Assembly: GCA_964036045.1 (NCBI GenBank)
Contig: OZ038380.1
Coordinates: forward strand, 62,356,591 to 62,420,590
Reading direction: 5' to 3'
Length of the DNA: 64,000 nt
DNA from: Eutreptiella sp. 'Long Island Sound 2002'
Lineage: Eukaryota; Euglenozoa; Euglenophyceae; Eutreptiales; Eutreptiaceae
The translations under genes were made by a program, and so were the position numbers. The notes beneath the pieces were generated by a model, which worked only from the letters and a program-made list of their open reading frames with translations, made no database searches and was not told the origin of the DNA. Below are positions 11,161 to 21,925 of this stretch, one piece after another (within the stretch, counting starts at the first letter, position 1; each line of letters starts with the position of its first letter).

Positions 11161-12207
11161 AAACATTATCCGGGGGTGCGGTATCCGGCGTGCGGTACGG
11201 AACAAGCTGCTATGATCGCCCTTTCCATCGAGTCATATGTGCTGAGGAGGCAGCACTCTGTGTCTGGCACGTTCCTGGGCAAGCCCCCGGCGAAGAGGTG
11301 TAAAAGCGTCAACCACTGGGCGTGGGAGACTGACGCATTGCAGTGTAATGCCACACGCTGTTTTGTTCACTGGTTGAACTTACTTCGATTGCACAGTGGA
11401 ATGGATGTGCCCATTCCCAAAACAACAGTGGGCTCCCAATTCTATGAAACGCATCTTTTGCATTTTGGCCACGGGCGAATGCGCAGACATGCGGCATCCC
11501 ATGGTCAGTTTTCCTGTTTTTATGGAGGGGGGGGGGGGGCTGAAGACCTTTGGAATACAGTGTGCACTGAGAGGAACAAGCAAAGAGCAGAGGGGTGGGG
11601 TCGTGACCCTGAGACCAGCCCGACCAACAGGGGGTTCCACTGGGGAGCCGCCCTCAGCTCTGACAGCCAGTGCTGTACTTGGCTGTCGGGAGAAGACCTG
11701 GTGCATTGCTGCGTGGCAGCCATCAGCGCGCCCCATTCGTGCCATCCCCCACACATTTCGGTCCAATCAACACACGGAGCCCCTTCCCACTCCCGTTGTG
11801 CTGCTTTGCGCCCCTTTCCTCGGTCGATGCGGGGGCCTGCAGTCGTTTGCAGCTGCGACCGTCCCAGAGGACGTTGTTTTGGATGGAACGCACGCAAGGC
11901 CGTCTGCGGCGACCGCATCACTGAGACACCGCCTCTGAATTGCGTCAATCTCAGAGGTTAGTCCACTTTTGGGGGCGGGCGACGGCGGGTGTCAGCCAAC
12001 CGATGGCGGTTGGGCTCTGAAGCTTCTCGGTGACGCAAAACAAAAGACAAAGGGCACGTTACCTGGGCAGCCCCTGTCTCCGAAATGACGCCTCCAGTTC
12101 GGTACTGCAGATGCGGGACGGCCCCCGATGGACGGCCGGTGTTCCAGACTTTTGCGAAGTCCTCCTCATCTCAAACCCCCGAATCCCCTCCCCTCTCTTC
12201 CAGTGCC
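11161..12207. other. GC-rising region; possible terminal exon on plus strand
   Basis: Open frames exist on both strands. The most coding-like piece is plus-strand: a CTGCAG splice-acceptor-like site near 11840 is followed by SFAAATVPEDVVLDGTHARP and a stop at 11936-11938. A minus-strand frame over 11948-11520 is also open. A G run sits at about 11526-11537. I cannot decide between the strands, so no gene is called. Confidence 0.2.
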
Positions 12208-12957
12208 TCAGCTGGAGGACGGCGCGCTGGTGAGGGGGCTGCGGAGGGGCTGCGGGGCTGCCTCCAGGGCCCCGGCGCAGGCCCCGACGGTCAGGGCCGG
12301 GGCCGCCCCGATCGGGGGCGCCTCGCCCTCAGCGGGAGGGTGCCCAGCGGACAGGCTCGACAGACTGCGCCGGCGCAGCGAGGGCGACAGATGTGTGTCG
12401 GAGGCGGACTTGGGCACAGGCAGCGGCGCCCCGCGCAGTTTGGCGTTGGGGCTGCCGTGCAGCCACGGCCGCTGCGAGAGGTCCGCGGTGTTGGGAATGT
12501 GGCCGTCGGAGCCGGAGGCCGAGGAGGAGAGGGGGCTAGGGCTGAGGTTGCGCGCGCCGGCGGTGGGCAGAGGGCTGAGGATGGGGGACGCGTCCGCGGG
12601 CGGGACGGTGTCGGAGACGCGGCGGCCAAGCCGCGCAGCCGACAGCTGTGCTACGACGGACGGCGCAGAGGCCCCTGCGTTGGGGGTGGCGCTGGGCAGG
12701 GGCCGCGGATCGGCATCGGGGGCCGGCCTTAGGCGGGGCTTCAGAGCGTGGGGCAGGGGGGGGTCCGGGCCGGGCCGGGGCCGGGGGTCCTTGAGGCAGA
12801 GGATGGGCTCGGACGCGCGGCGGTGCGGCCGCACGGACGACAGCGGGTTCATGGGGGACGGGGACCGGGTGCCGGGCAGAAGGGGGTGCGGGTGGGGGCC
12901 CTCGCCGCATGCCAGTGGGTCCGACCTTTTGCGGGGTGGGCCCAGAGAGGGCGAGAC
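12208..12957 (-). CDS. Candidate last exon of a Ser/Pro/Arg-rich protein (exon C)
   Basis: The minus-strand frame from 12957 to the TGA at 12208 (249 residues) is strongly GC-rich at third positions and reads as a disordered Ser/Pro/Arg tail. Similar basic-then-Ser motifs recur: RKRSDP, HRRASEP, GRRVSDT, KSASDT and LRRRSL. They resemble sites for basophilic kinases or phospho-dependent adaptors, but no folded domain is seen. An acceptor-like CCTCCGCAG precedes GTC at 12957, so the exon would start in phase 0. The same frame stays open upstream to at least 13017, leaving the start uncertain. No family is recognised, and all GC-rich DNA tends to be stop-poor, so coding status is a hypothesis supported by the motif repetition and the neighbouring phase-0 blocks. 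Confidence 0.4.
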   Translation of the reverse strand, partial: VSPSLGPPRKRSDPLACGEGPHPHPLLPGTRSPSPMNPLSSVRPHRRASEPILCLKDPRPRPGPDPPLPHALKPRLRPAPDADPRPLPSATPNAGASAPSVVAQLSAARLGRRVSDTVPPADASPILSPLPTAGARNLSPSPLSSSASGSDGHIPNTADLSQRPWLHGSPNAKLRGAPLPVPKSASDTHLSPSLRRRSLSSLSAGHPPAEGEAPPIGAAPALTVGACAGALEAAPQPLRSPLTSAPSSS

Positions 12958-13821
12958 CTGCGGAGGTCGCGGGCAGTGAGGGCTCTGGGATGGGGTTGGG
13001 GAAGCATTTGGTGACAATGCAGTGCTTTGGCACCGCAGAGAGCCACGTAGCGGCTGCTAGGCCCGTGTCATGGTCATGGGTCCAGGTCCGTCCCAAAGCC
13101 AGGGTCGTGGTCATGGGCCCTCCCAAAGCCCTGATGTGGCTGTTTGCTAACACTTAAAAGGGTTCGAAAATTTGACCTCTTCAAACACGTTGTGTTGGCT
13201 CTGCGACCCCCGCACCCCTCTACCCCCCCCCCCCACACACACACACCTTCCGTACATCTCCTGCAAGGAAGGGACAGTGTCCCCCTTCGTCCAAGCCACG
13301 CCCCCCGTGGGGGCCGTATGTCCCACATGTGTTATCACACGCACGATGTCATTTGGACTGTCTGCGTTGTGCCTCTGATGGGCACAATGCAGCAGGATAC
13401 GGCGCAACAGCGTGTCAACCCACCGATGTTCAGTGCACTGAACGCGACGAAACGGCGGCTCGATGGAATACACTGCCATGTGTGAGGGCGTAGTGCTGCT
13501 GGATGATGAAGGAGGCGGGGGTGAATCGTTGTGAATTGTAGCGGTGCTCATGAGTGTCACGATCAGAGGCCACTTGTTGCGTGGAGCCCTTGCATTTGAA
13601 TTCACTTAGGGCTGTGTGCCTTGTTTTCCCTCATTCCATCCCTCATTTCACGTTCCTTTGCCCTTCTGGATGGGGATTGGGAGGGTAGCGGCCAAAGGGG
13701 GGTAAGGCAAGGGGCAGGGGCCTTGAGGGGGGGTTCGGGGCTCGGAACGCGGGGTTTGGCATGATGCCTGGACGGATTGCTGTCTGAAGCCGGAGGCGAC
13801 TATTGGCCTTTCGCCACTTAC
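12958..13821. other. Intron-like spacer between candidate exons C and D
   Basis: Contains a C run with an ACAC tail (13224-13248) and a roughly 40-bp imperfect direct repeat around 13069-13130 (GGTCATGGG ... GTCCCAAAGCC twice). No supported gene. Confidence 0.3.
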
Positions 13822-14040
13822 CCTTGTCCTTTCCTTGAACACATTCCCTCCGTCGGTAGCGGTACCCATCAGCCTCTCACCAATAGTGCTCCTTTTGACA
13901 AAAGCCTTGACAGTTACTCTCCTGGTCTGGCCTGTCCTCACCTCCCTATCCACCCTTCCTTTCCGTTGGGAGGTTGTGCTTGGGAGGTGTGGGGGGGATG
14001 TGCAGGCCATATCCACGTCTCTACCGGGGAATATAGCGGG
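13822..14040 (-). CDS. Candidate internal exon (exon D)
   Basis: The minus-strand frame from about 14040 ends with AGG directly followed by GTAAGT (intron start at 13821), a textbook 5' splice site, in phase 0. The encoded text includes RRVTVKAFVKRSTIGERLM and TATDGGNVFKERTR, basic and Ser/Thr-containing. The upstream acceptor is not clear: a CCGGTAG lies near 14020 and a polypyrimidine tract precedes it at 14050-14170. Third-position GC is lower than in exons A and C. No family is recognised. Confidence 0.25.
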
Positions 14041-15410
14041 CATTCAGGTGAGGAGGAGAAGGCCAAAAGAAAGGAGGGGAAGGGGAAAGCCACGCGAAGG
14101 AAGGCTGAAGAGGATTCGCAGGGAAGGGGGGCTGAGGAGCAGGAGGATGCATGCGGAAGGGGCAAAGAGGGTGGATGCATAGCTAATGTGGAACCCACGG
14201 ACATATCAGCCCCCTTCTCCCTCCTCATTGCGATGGGGCCTGCCAGTACAAGGGTCAGCGGGGGTTTACCATTCAGAACCCCCCTCCCCTTGCTTCTCGC
14301 GGCCCGTGACCGTGTCCATCAGCGATGCCGCACTGCAGTGCCGCTCACATATCCTGATGGCACCCCCCCTCCCCAAAGCAGCAGGTCGTTGGCCCCTTGA
14401 TTTACTGGACCCTGATCAGTCCCCCTGTTGTACTCATTGGCTCGGTGCCGCTCATGCCGCTCTTGAGACCCGGTGTTTCTTTGCGCCCAGCAGACCTCCT
14501 GCGGGGCTGTGCAGCCTTGGACTTTCCTGTGGTCCCATGGGGATGCGGGCTGTAGGCCAGCCCCCCCCCCCACACACCGCCGGTTTGGGGTCATTGTGCC
14601 CCCCTCCCCCCCTCCCCCCGCCCGCCGCATCACCGGAATGTGGTTCTCGCAGGAACTCTTGCGGAGCCAGTCCGATTTCTCTGCCAACCGCTTTAGAGCG
14701 GAGCACTCTGCGCTTCACACTGCCCCCGTCTGGGCCTGTCTGCCATCTGATGCATTGCTTCATGGACTGACGCCTGCCCGCAATTCGTGCGGGCGCTGAC
14801 CCTTGCGCCCAAGAGCCCCCCCTAGTCTTGCACGTCGGTGGATGGGGGGTCCTGCGCTTCTCCCCTTCACCTTCAAACGCGCTATCGTTTGGGGGCCACT
14901 CAGAGGGACGTGTGGATGGGCCTTCCTCGTGGCTGTTCCCCCTTCCCCCGCTCATTGACTGGACTGCAACTGCACCAGGTCCGCCTACATGGCCCTCCGC
15001 CACTGCGCTCGTGCACATCGAGGGACCCCCCCCCCCCATTCCAGGGCATCCGCACGTTGGAGGGGACGGGGGGATGACGCTGCACCCTCTTAGCGGAGCG
15101 CCACTGCCGTTGCGGCTCTGCAGACCCCCGAGCCCCCCAATCCCTCAAAGCCCCCGAAAAGCGGACATCTTGGCGGCCTCCTCCGTCGGGGGGGGGGGGG
15201 GGTTGAATGCGTCGGCAGAGGAGGGGCAGGACAGAATATGCCCAACCCCCAAAACGCTGCTCTTTCTGGCAGGGCCCCTTGAAGTTGGCTGAGACGTGCA
15301 GTGGAGATCGGCAGAACAGGGCATTGTGGGGAGATCGCCTGAGCGGTGGTGTGCCGGAGGGCGGGATGCGCTGCTGCCGTAACTTGATGTAGCGCGGGGG
15401 AGGGACACAC
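14041..15410. other. Low-complexity intron-like region
   Basis: Holds a purine-rich tract (about 14048-14175, read on the plus strand as a Lys/Glu-rich peptide), C runs at 14561-14572, 14599-14622 and 15027-15038, and a G run at 15188-15201. A plus-strand stretch at 14640-14797 (WFSQELLRSQSDFSANRFRA, stop at 14797-14799) reads like coding but overlaps an equally open minus-strand frame. No gene is called. Confidence 0.25.
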
Positions 15411-15476
15411 CTGTTGTGCCTCGTCGGCAATCCCGAACCCCTCCCCATGCGCACGGATGTGCAACACCAAGTGCAC
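15411..15476 (-). CDS. Candidate short exon (exon E)
   Basis: The minus-strand frame encodes HLVLHIRAHGEGFGIADEAQ and ends in CAG immediately followed by GTGTGT, a donor-like site, again in phase 0. Upstream lies a C run of about 17 (15481-15497 on the plus strand as G), which could act as a polypyrimidine tract, but no AG acceptor is obvious between it and the exon. Weak on its own; listed because phase and strand agree with exons A-D. Confidence 0.18.
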
Positions 15477-15940
15477 ACGGGGGGGGGGGGGGGGGCGCTG
15501 TACATTGTGTTGCCATTGCCATTAGCTTCCTCACTGACACAATACCTTGATCAAAAAGGGGCACACCAACGTGACGTCCGTCCCAATCACGTGCATGTCA
15601 TGCACAACCGTACCCCAACACACGTCACAACCCGCACCGAAGCGGGGGGAAGGCGCCGGAAGGGCAACACACCGCAAAAATGCGTTTGGGTTGGCACACG
15701 ACGGGCCTACGGCCGTGAGCGACCCTCATTTCTGCGCCACACCTTTGTTGTTGTTGTTTTGGGGGGGAGGGGGGTCGTGTCTGCGGAATGGTCAGCCTCT
15801 GGGCCCACGACTACTCTGTTCCTGAGGCCGCGGTGCTACCGCGGGTCCGGGTGGCAACAGGTCCCGAATCACTACCCACCGCTGCCCTTCGACGTGCGTC
15901 GGTCAGCCCCATCCCGCCCTCCGCCGTCCCAGGGCCACAC

Positions 15941-16207
15941 CCGCCGCTGCTGCACCGCATCAACGCCTGTCCGGAGGTGGGGGGAGGGGCTGCGGAGGGC
16001 CCGCGACCGGCACTGCCACAGTGGCGAACTGTCCGCCGGCTCAAAGATGCGACCGGGGCCCAGCGGCGAGGCCGGCGCTGGGATGGCAGCGGCGAGGGGC
16101 TGTGCCTTGGGCCGGCCCTGCGGAGGGGAGCGGCCGAGGGCCATCAAGTCTGGGCTGAAGGAGACCAACTTGTCTTTGGGGGTCGAGCTGACAGGGCGCG
16201 TGGAGGT
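15941..16207 (-). CDS. Candidate internal exon (exon B)
   Basis: A clear acceptor, CCCTTTGTCCTGCAG, precedes ACC at 16207. The frame then reads 89 codons (SSTPKDKLVSFSPDLMALGR, later GRIFEPADSSPLWQCRSRAL and SPSPHL) to CGG at 15941, where GTGTGG could be the donor. Start and end are both phase 0. The protein is Ser/Pro/Arg-rich like exons A and C. The in-frame stop beyond the donor is TAG at 15872-15874. The 39-bp satellite begins only about 55 bp upstream of the acceptor. No known family is recognised. Confidence 0.38.
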
Positions 16208-16261
16208 CTGCAGGACAAAGGGCGGGCATGGGGTGTGCGGTCAAAAAGCGTGCCGGATCCA

Positions 16262-16512
16262 TTCCTTCGTCATTGTTGGTCAAAATCGGCCCCAAATCCG
16301 TTTTTTTTTTGGAAATCTGTTTTTCAGTCCTTTTTTTTCAAACAGTGTCTCAACCCCATTTCGCTGTCAGTTTTTGTCAAAATGGGTCCCAAATCCATTT
16401 GTTGTGTGTGTTGGTCTTTTTTTTTTAGTCAAAATGGGCCCCAAATCCTTTTTAGGTCAAACTGGGTCCCCATTCTGTTTTTTGGTCATTTCTGGTCAAA
16501 ATGGGCCCCTAA
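16262..16512 (+). repeat. 39-bp satellite, forward block 1
   Basis: About six diverged copies of the GGTCAAAATGGGTCCCAAAT-type monomer with T runs. The monomer reads forward here and starts within 55 bp of candidate exon B. Confidence 0.85.
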
Positions 16513-17221
16513 TTCAGAGGGAGTTTGCTTGGGTAGGGGGGGGGGGGGGCGGGAAGTGCATTGGCGTCACACTGCTTATGCATCATGGCATGTGCCACAT
16601 GAAGGGCCCTGCTCCGACCACTGTGCACATTGGGACCACGATTTCCATGTTTTGCCACATATATGATTGTATAAAGTGCAGGCAACCAAATGACGGGGGA
16701 GGGAGGGGTATTAGCCACCGGATTTGTCAGGTTCATACAGTGGTCTGTGTCTGCATTGCTTATATGTCGCATGCTTGGCGGCTGTGGATACCGCTGCAGT
16801 GGCATAGGTTTGCACCTTGGTTGGCGCCGCTTGACGTCGTTTGCTGTGGCGTATAATGAGAAAGGAACACGGTGTCGGTGGACACTGCGTTCTACATCAA
16901 GTGATCGCAGCTGCAGCTCAGTACCTGGGAGCAGTTACGCATGTCCTGCCACTCTTCTCCCAGACTGAAAGGCGCCTATGGTACCACTGATGAGGCTTTT
17001 GTTGTGCTGATGTGTGCTTGACGGTTGACTAGCACTCCACACGGGGGAGGGGGGGGGCAATTGTCCATCGCGAATCCGCCCCATCCGATGATCCCCCAAT
17101 CTTACTGCTGAGATCCGAGTTTTGGTGGTTGCTTCCCCGCGGGATGCGCCCGTCAAAGCGCAGGGCGCTGGTCCCACATCCCGCGCCCACCCCCCCCCCC
17201 TCCGCCCAGCCCCTATCCAGC
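16513..17221. other. Unique spacer inside satellite field
   Basis: Holds G/C runs at about 16539-16551, 17045-17057 and 17189-17200, and no convincing gene. Long plus-strand frames that cross it also run through satellite and are artefacts. Confidence 0.4.
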
Positions 17222-18600
17222 AAAACTGACTGAATAAGGAATTTGAGACGCATTTTGACCAAAAATGAGGGGAAATGGATTTGGAACATTTGACAAAAAA
17301 CAGACTGAAAAAACAGATTTTGAACCCCTTTTAACCAAGAAGTGGATTAAGGGCCAATTTTGATGAAAAATGACCAAAATACGGATCAGGGACGCCCTTT
17401 TGACGAAAGACCAATTTTGACCAAAAATGACCAAAAGATGGGTTTGGATCACATTTTGACCAATGATGAAACAAAAATCGATTTGTGGGGGATTTTGACC
17501 AAAAATTCGAGAAAAAAAGATATGGGACCGATTCGGAAGAAAAATGAGCAAAAAAATTGTATTTGGGATTGGCTTTGACCAACAATGAGCAACAAAAAGA
17601 TTCGGGACCCCTTTTGACCAACAATGGGCAAGAAATGGATGTGGGATGAATTTTGACCAAAATATGGAGTTGGGACCCATTTTGACCGAAAATGAAGAAA
17701 CCAACGGATTTGGGACCCATTTTGACCAAAACTAAACAAGGGATGGATTTGGGAGCCTTTATCAACAAAAACCGGATTTGGGACCCATCTTGACCAAAAA
17801 TGACCAAACAGTGGATTTGGGACAGATGTTGCCCAAATATGATCGGAAAACAGATTTGGGACCCAATTTGACCAAAAAGAACCACAAAATACATGTGCGA
17901 ACCATTTTGGGAGCCTTTTTGAACAAAAAAAAAGGATTTGGGATGGATTTTGACCTAAAATGACCGGAAAATGGATTTAGGACCCAATTTCAACAAGAGA
18001 CAGATGTGTGATCCATTTTGACCAAAGATGACCGAAAAACGGATTTAGGGCCATTTTGATCAAAACTGACTGAAAAATGGATATGGGACCCGTTTTGCCC
18101 AAAAGTGACCAAGAAATGGATTTGGGACCCATTGGGCCCTCGAGGTCCGACGCGCAGCCCTGGACTTCTCGTGGCCCAGACTGAGGGCAGTGGAAATCCT
18201 TCTAGAGTGGTGAAATAACAACATGCCAGTGCTTTGGGTCCCATTTTGACCCCAGATAACTAATAAATGGATGGGGGACCGATTTTGACCAAAAAAAAAA
18301 AGACCGGAAAACGGATATGGGATGCATTTCATTCACCAACAATAACCAAAATAGATTTGTGACCCATTTTGGTCAGAGATCACCAAAAAACGCATGTGCA
18401 AACCACTCTGGGATACTTTTTGAACAAAAAAATGGATTGGGGACACGACCAAAAATGACCAAAGAAAGGATTTGGGACCCTTTTTGAACAAAAGACAGAT
18501 TTGGGGTCCATTTTGACCAAATATGACCCAAAAATGGAGTTGGGATCGGACCCACTTTGACCAAGAGCGACCAAAAACTGGATTCAACACCCTTTAGAAC
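17222..18600 (-). repeat. 39-bp satellite, inverted block with 105-bp interruption
   Basis: The same monomer in reverse complement (ATTTGGGACCCATTTTGACC followed by AAAAATGACC). About 32 copies. A unique, GC-rich stretch at about 18131-18235 interrupts it. Confidence 0.9.
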
Positions 18601-18629
18601 AAAAGACGGTTTGACAACGGAAACGGGTT

Positions 18630-19250
18630 AAAACGATTAAAATGGGTCCCAATACCATTTGCTTGTCATTTTTCGTCAAAATGGGTCCCAAACCCCTTTG
18701 TGTCCCAAACCCAAATGTGTCCCGACCCAATTTTTCGTATTTTTGGTCAAAATGGGTCCCAAATCCATTTTTTGGTCATATGTGGTGAAAATGGGTCGCA
18801 ATTTTTTTTGGTCATTTTTGGTTAAAATGTGTGGAAATACATTTTTTTCATCATTTTTGGTCAAAATGGGTCCCAAATCCATGATTTGGTCATCTTTGGT
18901 TATAATGGGTCCCAAATACTTTTTTTTGGTCATTTTTTGGTCACAATGGGTCCCGGATGCATTGTTTGTTCATTTTAGCTCATAATGGGTCCGAAAGCAT
19001 CGTTTGGTCAAAGTGAGCCCCAAATCGATTTTCTGGTCATTGTTGGTCAAAATGGGTGACAGTTCATTTTTTGGTCAATACAGCCATTGGCCATTTTTGG
19101 TGAAAATGGGTCGCATATTCTTTTTTTTGGTCATTTTTGGTCAAATTGGCTCCTAAATGCATGCTTTTCCGTGATTTGTCGTCAAAATGGCTCCTAAATC
19201 CACTTTTTCGAATTTTTTTGGTCAAAATGGCTCCCACATCCCTTCCTTGC
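18630..19250 (+). repeat. 39-bp satellite, forward block 2
   Basis: The orientation switches back to forward at about 18600-18640. About 16 copies at 38-41 bp spacing. Confidence 0.9.
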
Positions 19251-19620
19251 GCCCGAACAAAAATTTTGCTAGATCTGGCAGAGGGTGACAAAATGGGTTT
19301 TCACCCCCCATGTGTCTATACTCAAAATACTCAGATTTTTCAGGAGAACTCAATAGTGGATGAAAACCATATTTGAGAAAATATCAATACCATCCCTGTA
19401 CAAACATTTGTCAGAGATGGCCCATACCCTAGTGGGTAAACAAGTACCTCTGCAACTGAAAGGTCATCGGGTCAAATCCTAGTGCTAGTAACATCCAGGA
19501 CCCCAACTTGGGTGGGGCCCTCAAAGGAAACTTCTTTTTTTGGTTTGTTTTTGCCTTTTTATGCTTTGATTTTGTTCCCTTTTGTGGGGACCCCCGAGAA
19601 TGCAGGGGTTATGTACCACC
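19251..19620. other. Unique stretch with tRNA-like segment
   Basis: A short non-satellite region containing the tRNA-like sequence listed separately and a T-rich tract (19533-19582) directly downstream, as expected if it were the tail region of a SINE. Confidence 0.4.
19415..19492 (+). repeat. tRNA-like sequence, probable SINE head
   Basis: A box-A-like ACCCTAGTGGGTAAACAAGT (19426-19445) and a box-B-like CGGGTCAAATCC (19468-19479) are spaced as in a tRNA, with CTCTGCAACTGAAAGG between them, similar to the anticodon-to-variable-arm region. The arms do not pair well, so a tRNA-derived SINE or relic is more likely than a functional tRNA. Confidence 0.45.
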
Positions 19621-19932
19621 TACCATGCCCCCCCCCCCCCCCCCCCCCCTTGTTTCAAAAACTTTCCCCCGACCTACATGCCTGGGAGTGATTAACGCAA
19701 TGAGGCGGTAACTATAAGCCATATATTTTGAGGGCCGGGAGCCCCCCCCCCTTCCCGGCTGCCCCCACACCCCCCCCAACAACCCCCCCCAGCCCCCCCA
19801 CCCCCCCCGACCCCCCCCCCACCCTCCCAGTCACCCACCCACCCATCTATGTGGCGGCCGGGAGCCTCCCCGCCTTCCCGGCTGCCCCCACACCCCCCCA
19901 ACGCCCCCCAGCCCCCCCACCCCACCCCCCCC

Positions 19933-19963
<31 letters not shown>

Positions 19964-20185
19964 CCCATCCCGACCACCCACCCGCCCACCCTACCACCCA
20001 CCCACCCACCCACCCCACCCATCCACCCACCCGACCCACCCACCCACCCGACCACCCACCCACCCACCCACCCAACCGACCACCCCCCCACCCCACCCAC
20101 CCACCCACCCACCCACCCACCCAGCCAGCGACCCACCCACCCAGCCAGCCACGACCCACCCACCCACCCACCCACCTGGTGACCT
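19621..20185. repeat. C-rich low-complexity tract, (ACCC)n
   Basis: Poly-C runs (19627-19650, 19937-19962) and a long ACCC/CCCA tandem (about 19960-20180). A 120-bp block beginning GGGAGCC and containing CTTCCCGGCTGCCCCCACA is present twice (about 19738 and 19860). Apparent Pro-rich or Gly/Trp-rich proteins here are artefacts. Confidence 0.95.
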
Positions 20186-21716
20186 GGCACCAGTCTAAAA
20201 ACCCTCAAGATGGTAGCTGTGGGACGGATTGCCCACACGCACTGCCACACTCAAAGCCAGTCGTGATACGTCTCGATTTCTCGTGCGTCTTCCCTGTGTC
20301 AGGCCGGGCCCACCCCGCCCGCCAACCGTCCAGGACCCCTCCTTGGGCCAGACATGCCGTCTTGTGGGGGACAGATGCACATACGTGGCCTCCCCCCGAC
20401 CGCCAGACGCAACGTGGCGCCTGCCCCAACAGCTCTGCGCCGACATGGCGCGGGCTCAGTGGCAGGGCACCATCATGGTGCCGCAAACGTACCCGTGCGC
20501 CGTCGTGGCACGGCCTTCAGGGCAGAGCGCCGTCGTGGCGCGGCCTTCTCGGCAGAGCGCCGCCGCGGCGCCGCCCAAACAGTCCAGCGCCAACGTGGCG
20601 CCACTTCAGTGGCAGCACACCACCGTGGTGCAGCCAACGTGCACGTGTGCCGCCGTGGCGCAGTGTTCGGGGCACGGCGCCGTCGTGGCACTGCCCAGAC
20701 AGCCCTATGCCTCCGTGGCGCCGGTTCAGTGGCAAAGCGCAATTGTGGTGCCGCCAACGTGCACGTGCGCCCTCGTGGCGCACTCCTCGAGGCAGAACGC
20801 CACCGCGGCGCTGCCCAGACAGCCCTCCACCGACATGGCGCCAGTTCAGTGACGTGGCACCACCGTGGTGCAGTCAACGTACACGTGCTCCGTCGTGGCG
20901 CAACTTTCAAGGGCAGAGCGCCACCGTTGCGTTGCCCAAACGGTCCTCGTGCGCCAGCCTGGCCATGGTGTGTCCTCCAGGCCAATACGCGACACCATGG
21001 CGGGGGCCTGCACCTAGCGCTCCGCCACCCTCCGTGACACCCTGTGCAGAGGTGACGAGTCATCGGCGGTACTCACCGCCTCACGTGCCATCGGCAAACG
21101 TCACCGTCTCGCTCGGGCACCATTGTGGTGCCACCTTCTCGGTCACGTGCCGTCTCGGTGCGCGTATCGTAGGGCTCGTCGTTTGGGCCCGGCCCTTGCG
21201 GCCGGGCGTCCTCGGTGGCCTCCACGGCGGTGCAACACCGTGGTGCTATGGCTGTGACGCCCGTCCCGCACTCACAGAACCCGGGGGTACCCAAGCCACC
21301 GACGGTGCGCGTGATCGTGTAGCGTGACTGTACTCGCGACACCGGCGGTACTCAGCCCGCCAGCAGTGCGCATAGTCGTGCTGGGCCGCGTTCTATTTAG
21401 CCCGGCGACGTTTTCAAGTCGGGGGTGATGCCCCGGGAGACCCACACCTTCCGTTCACGTTGATCTTGGGACGCTACCTCGGGTGGACCCAGGACAGTTC
21501 GGGGCGGTTGGTGGCCGGGACCGGAGAGCAGATCGGACCGTAGCGTTGTCGTACACCGACGCTGTGACCCAGACGGCCTGCTGGGAGGAGCGTTCTCAGG
21601 TGTGCGACGAGATTCGTCTTACTCTAGCGGAGGTAAGACGGAGGACTCCCTCGGCTGTGCCTGCGTGGGGCCCCTGGGGGACGACGCCAAGGCTCACCGT
21701 ACGTGGGACCACGGCA
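20186..21716. repeat. GC-rich region with 120-bp repeat
   Basis: Between about 20450 and 20960 the word AACGTGCACGTG recurs at 20638 and 20758 with a variant at 20878, i.e. every 120 bp, plus a related copy at 20488. Sub-motifs of GCGCC ... CGTGGCGC occur every 30 bp or so. Because 120 is 40 codons, frames on both strands stay open, up to 492 residues on the plus strand from 19849 to 21327. The encoded peptides are Trp/Pro/Arg-rich repeats without a recognisable domain. The flanks (20186-20450, 20960-21716) are GC-rich without a clear gene. Confidence 0.7.
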
Positions 21717-21832
21717 GGCGCTCCTCCTCCTCTTCCTCCTCCCCCACCCACCCACCCGGCCACCCTCCCTCCCTCCCTCCCTCCCTCCCTCCCTACGTCC
21801 CTCCCTCCCTCCCTCCCACCCACCCACCCACA

Positions 21833-21899
<67 letters not shown>

Positions 21900-21925
21900 G
21901 ACACACACACACACACACACACACC
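21717..21925. repeat. Compound microsatellite (CCTCC, CCCA, CA)
   Basis: CCTCCT and CCCT repeats (21720-21815), then CCCA, then about 45 CA units (21832-21924) broken by AAACACAG. Confidence 0.98.

Noticed and set aside
15414-16856. 480-residue plus-strand ORF
   Set aside because: It runs through G/C homopolymers, across candidate exon B on the other strand and into the 39-bp satellite; the composition changes abruptly and no domain is seen.
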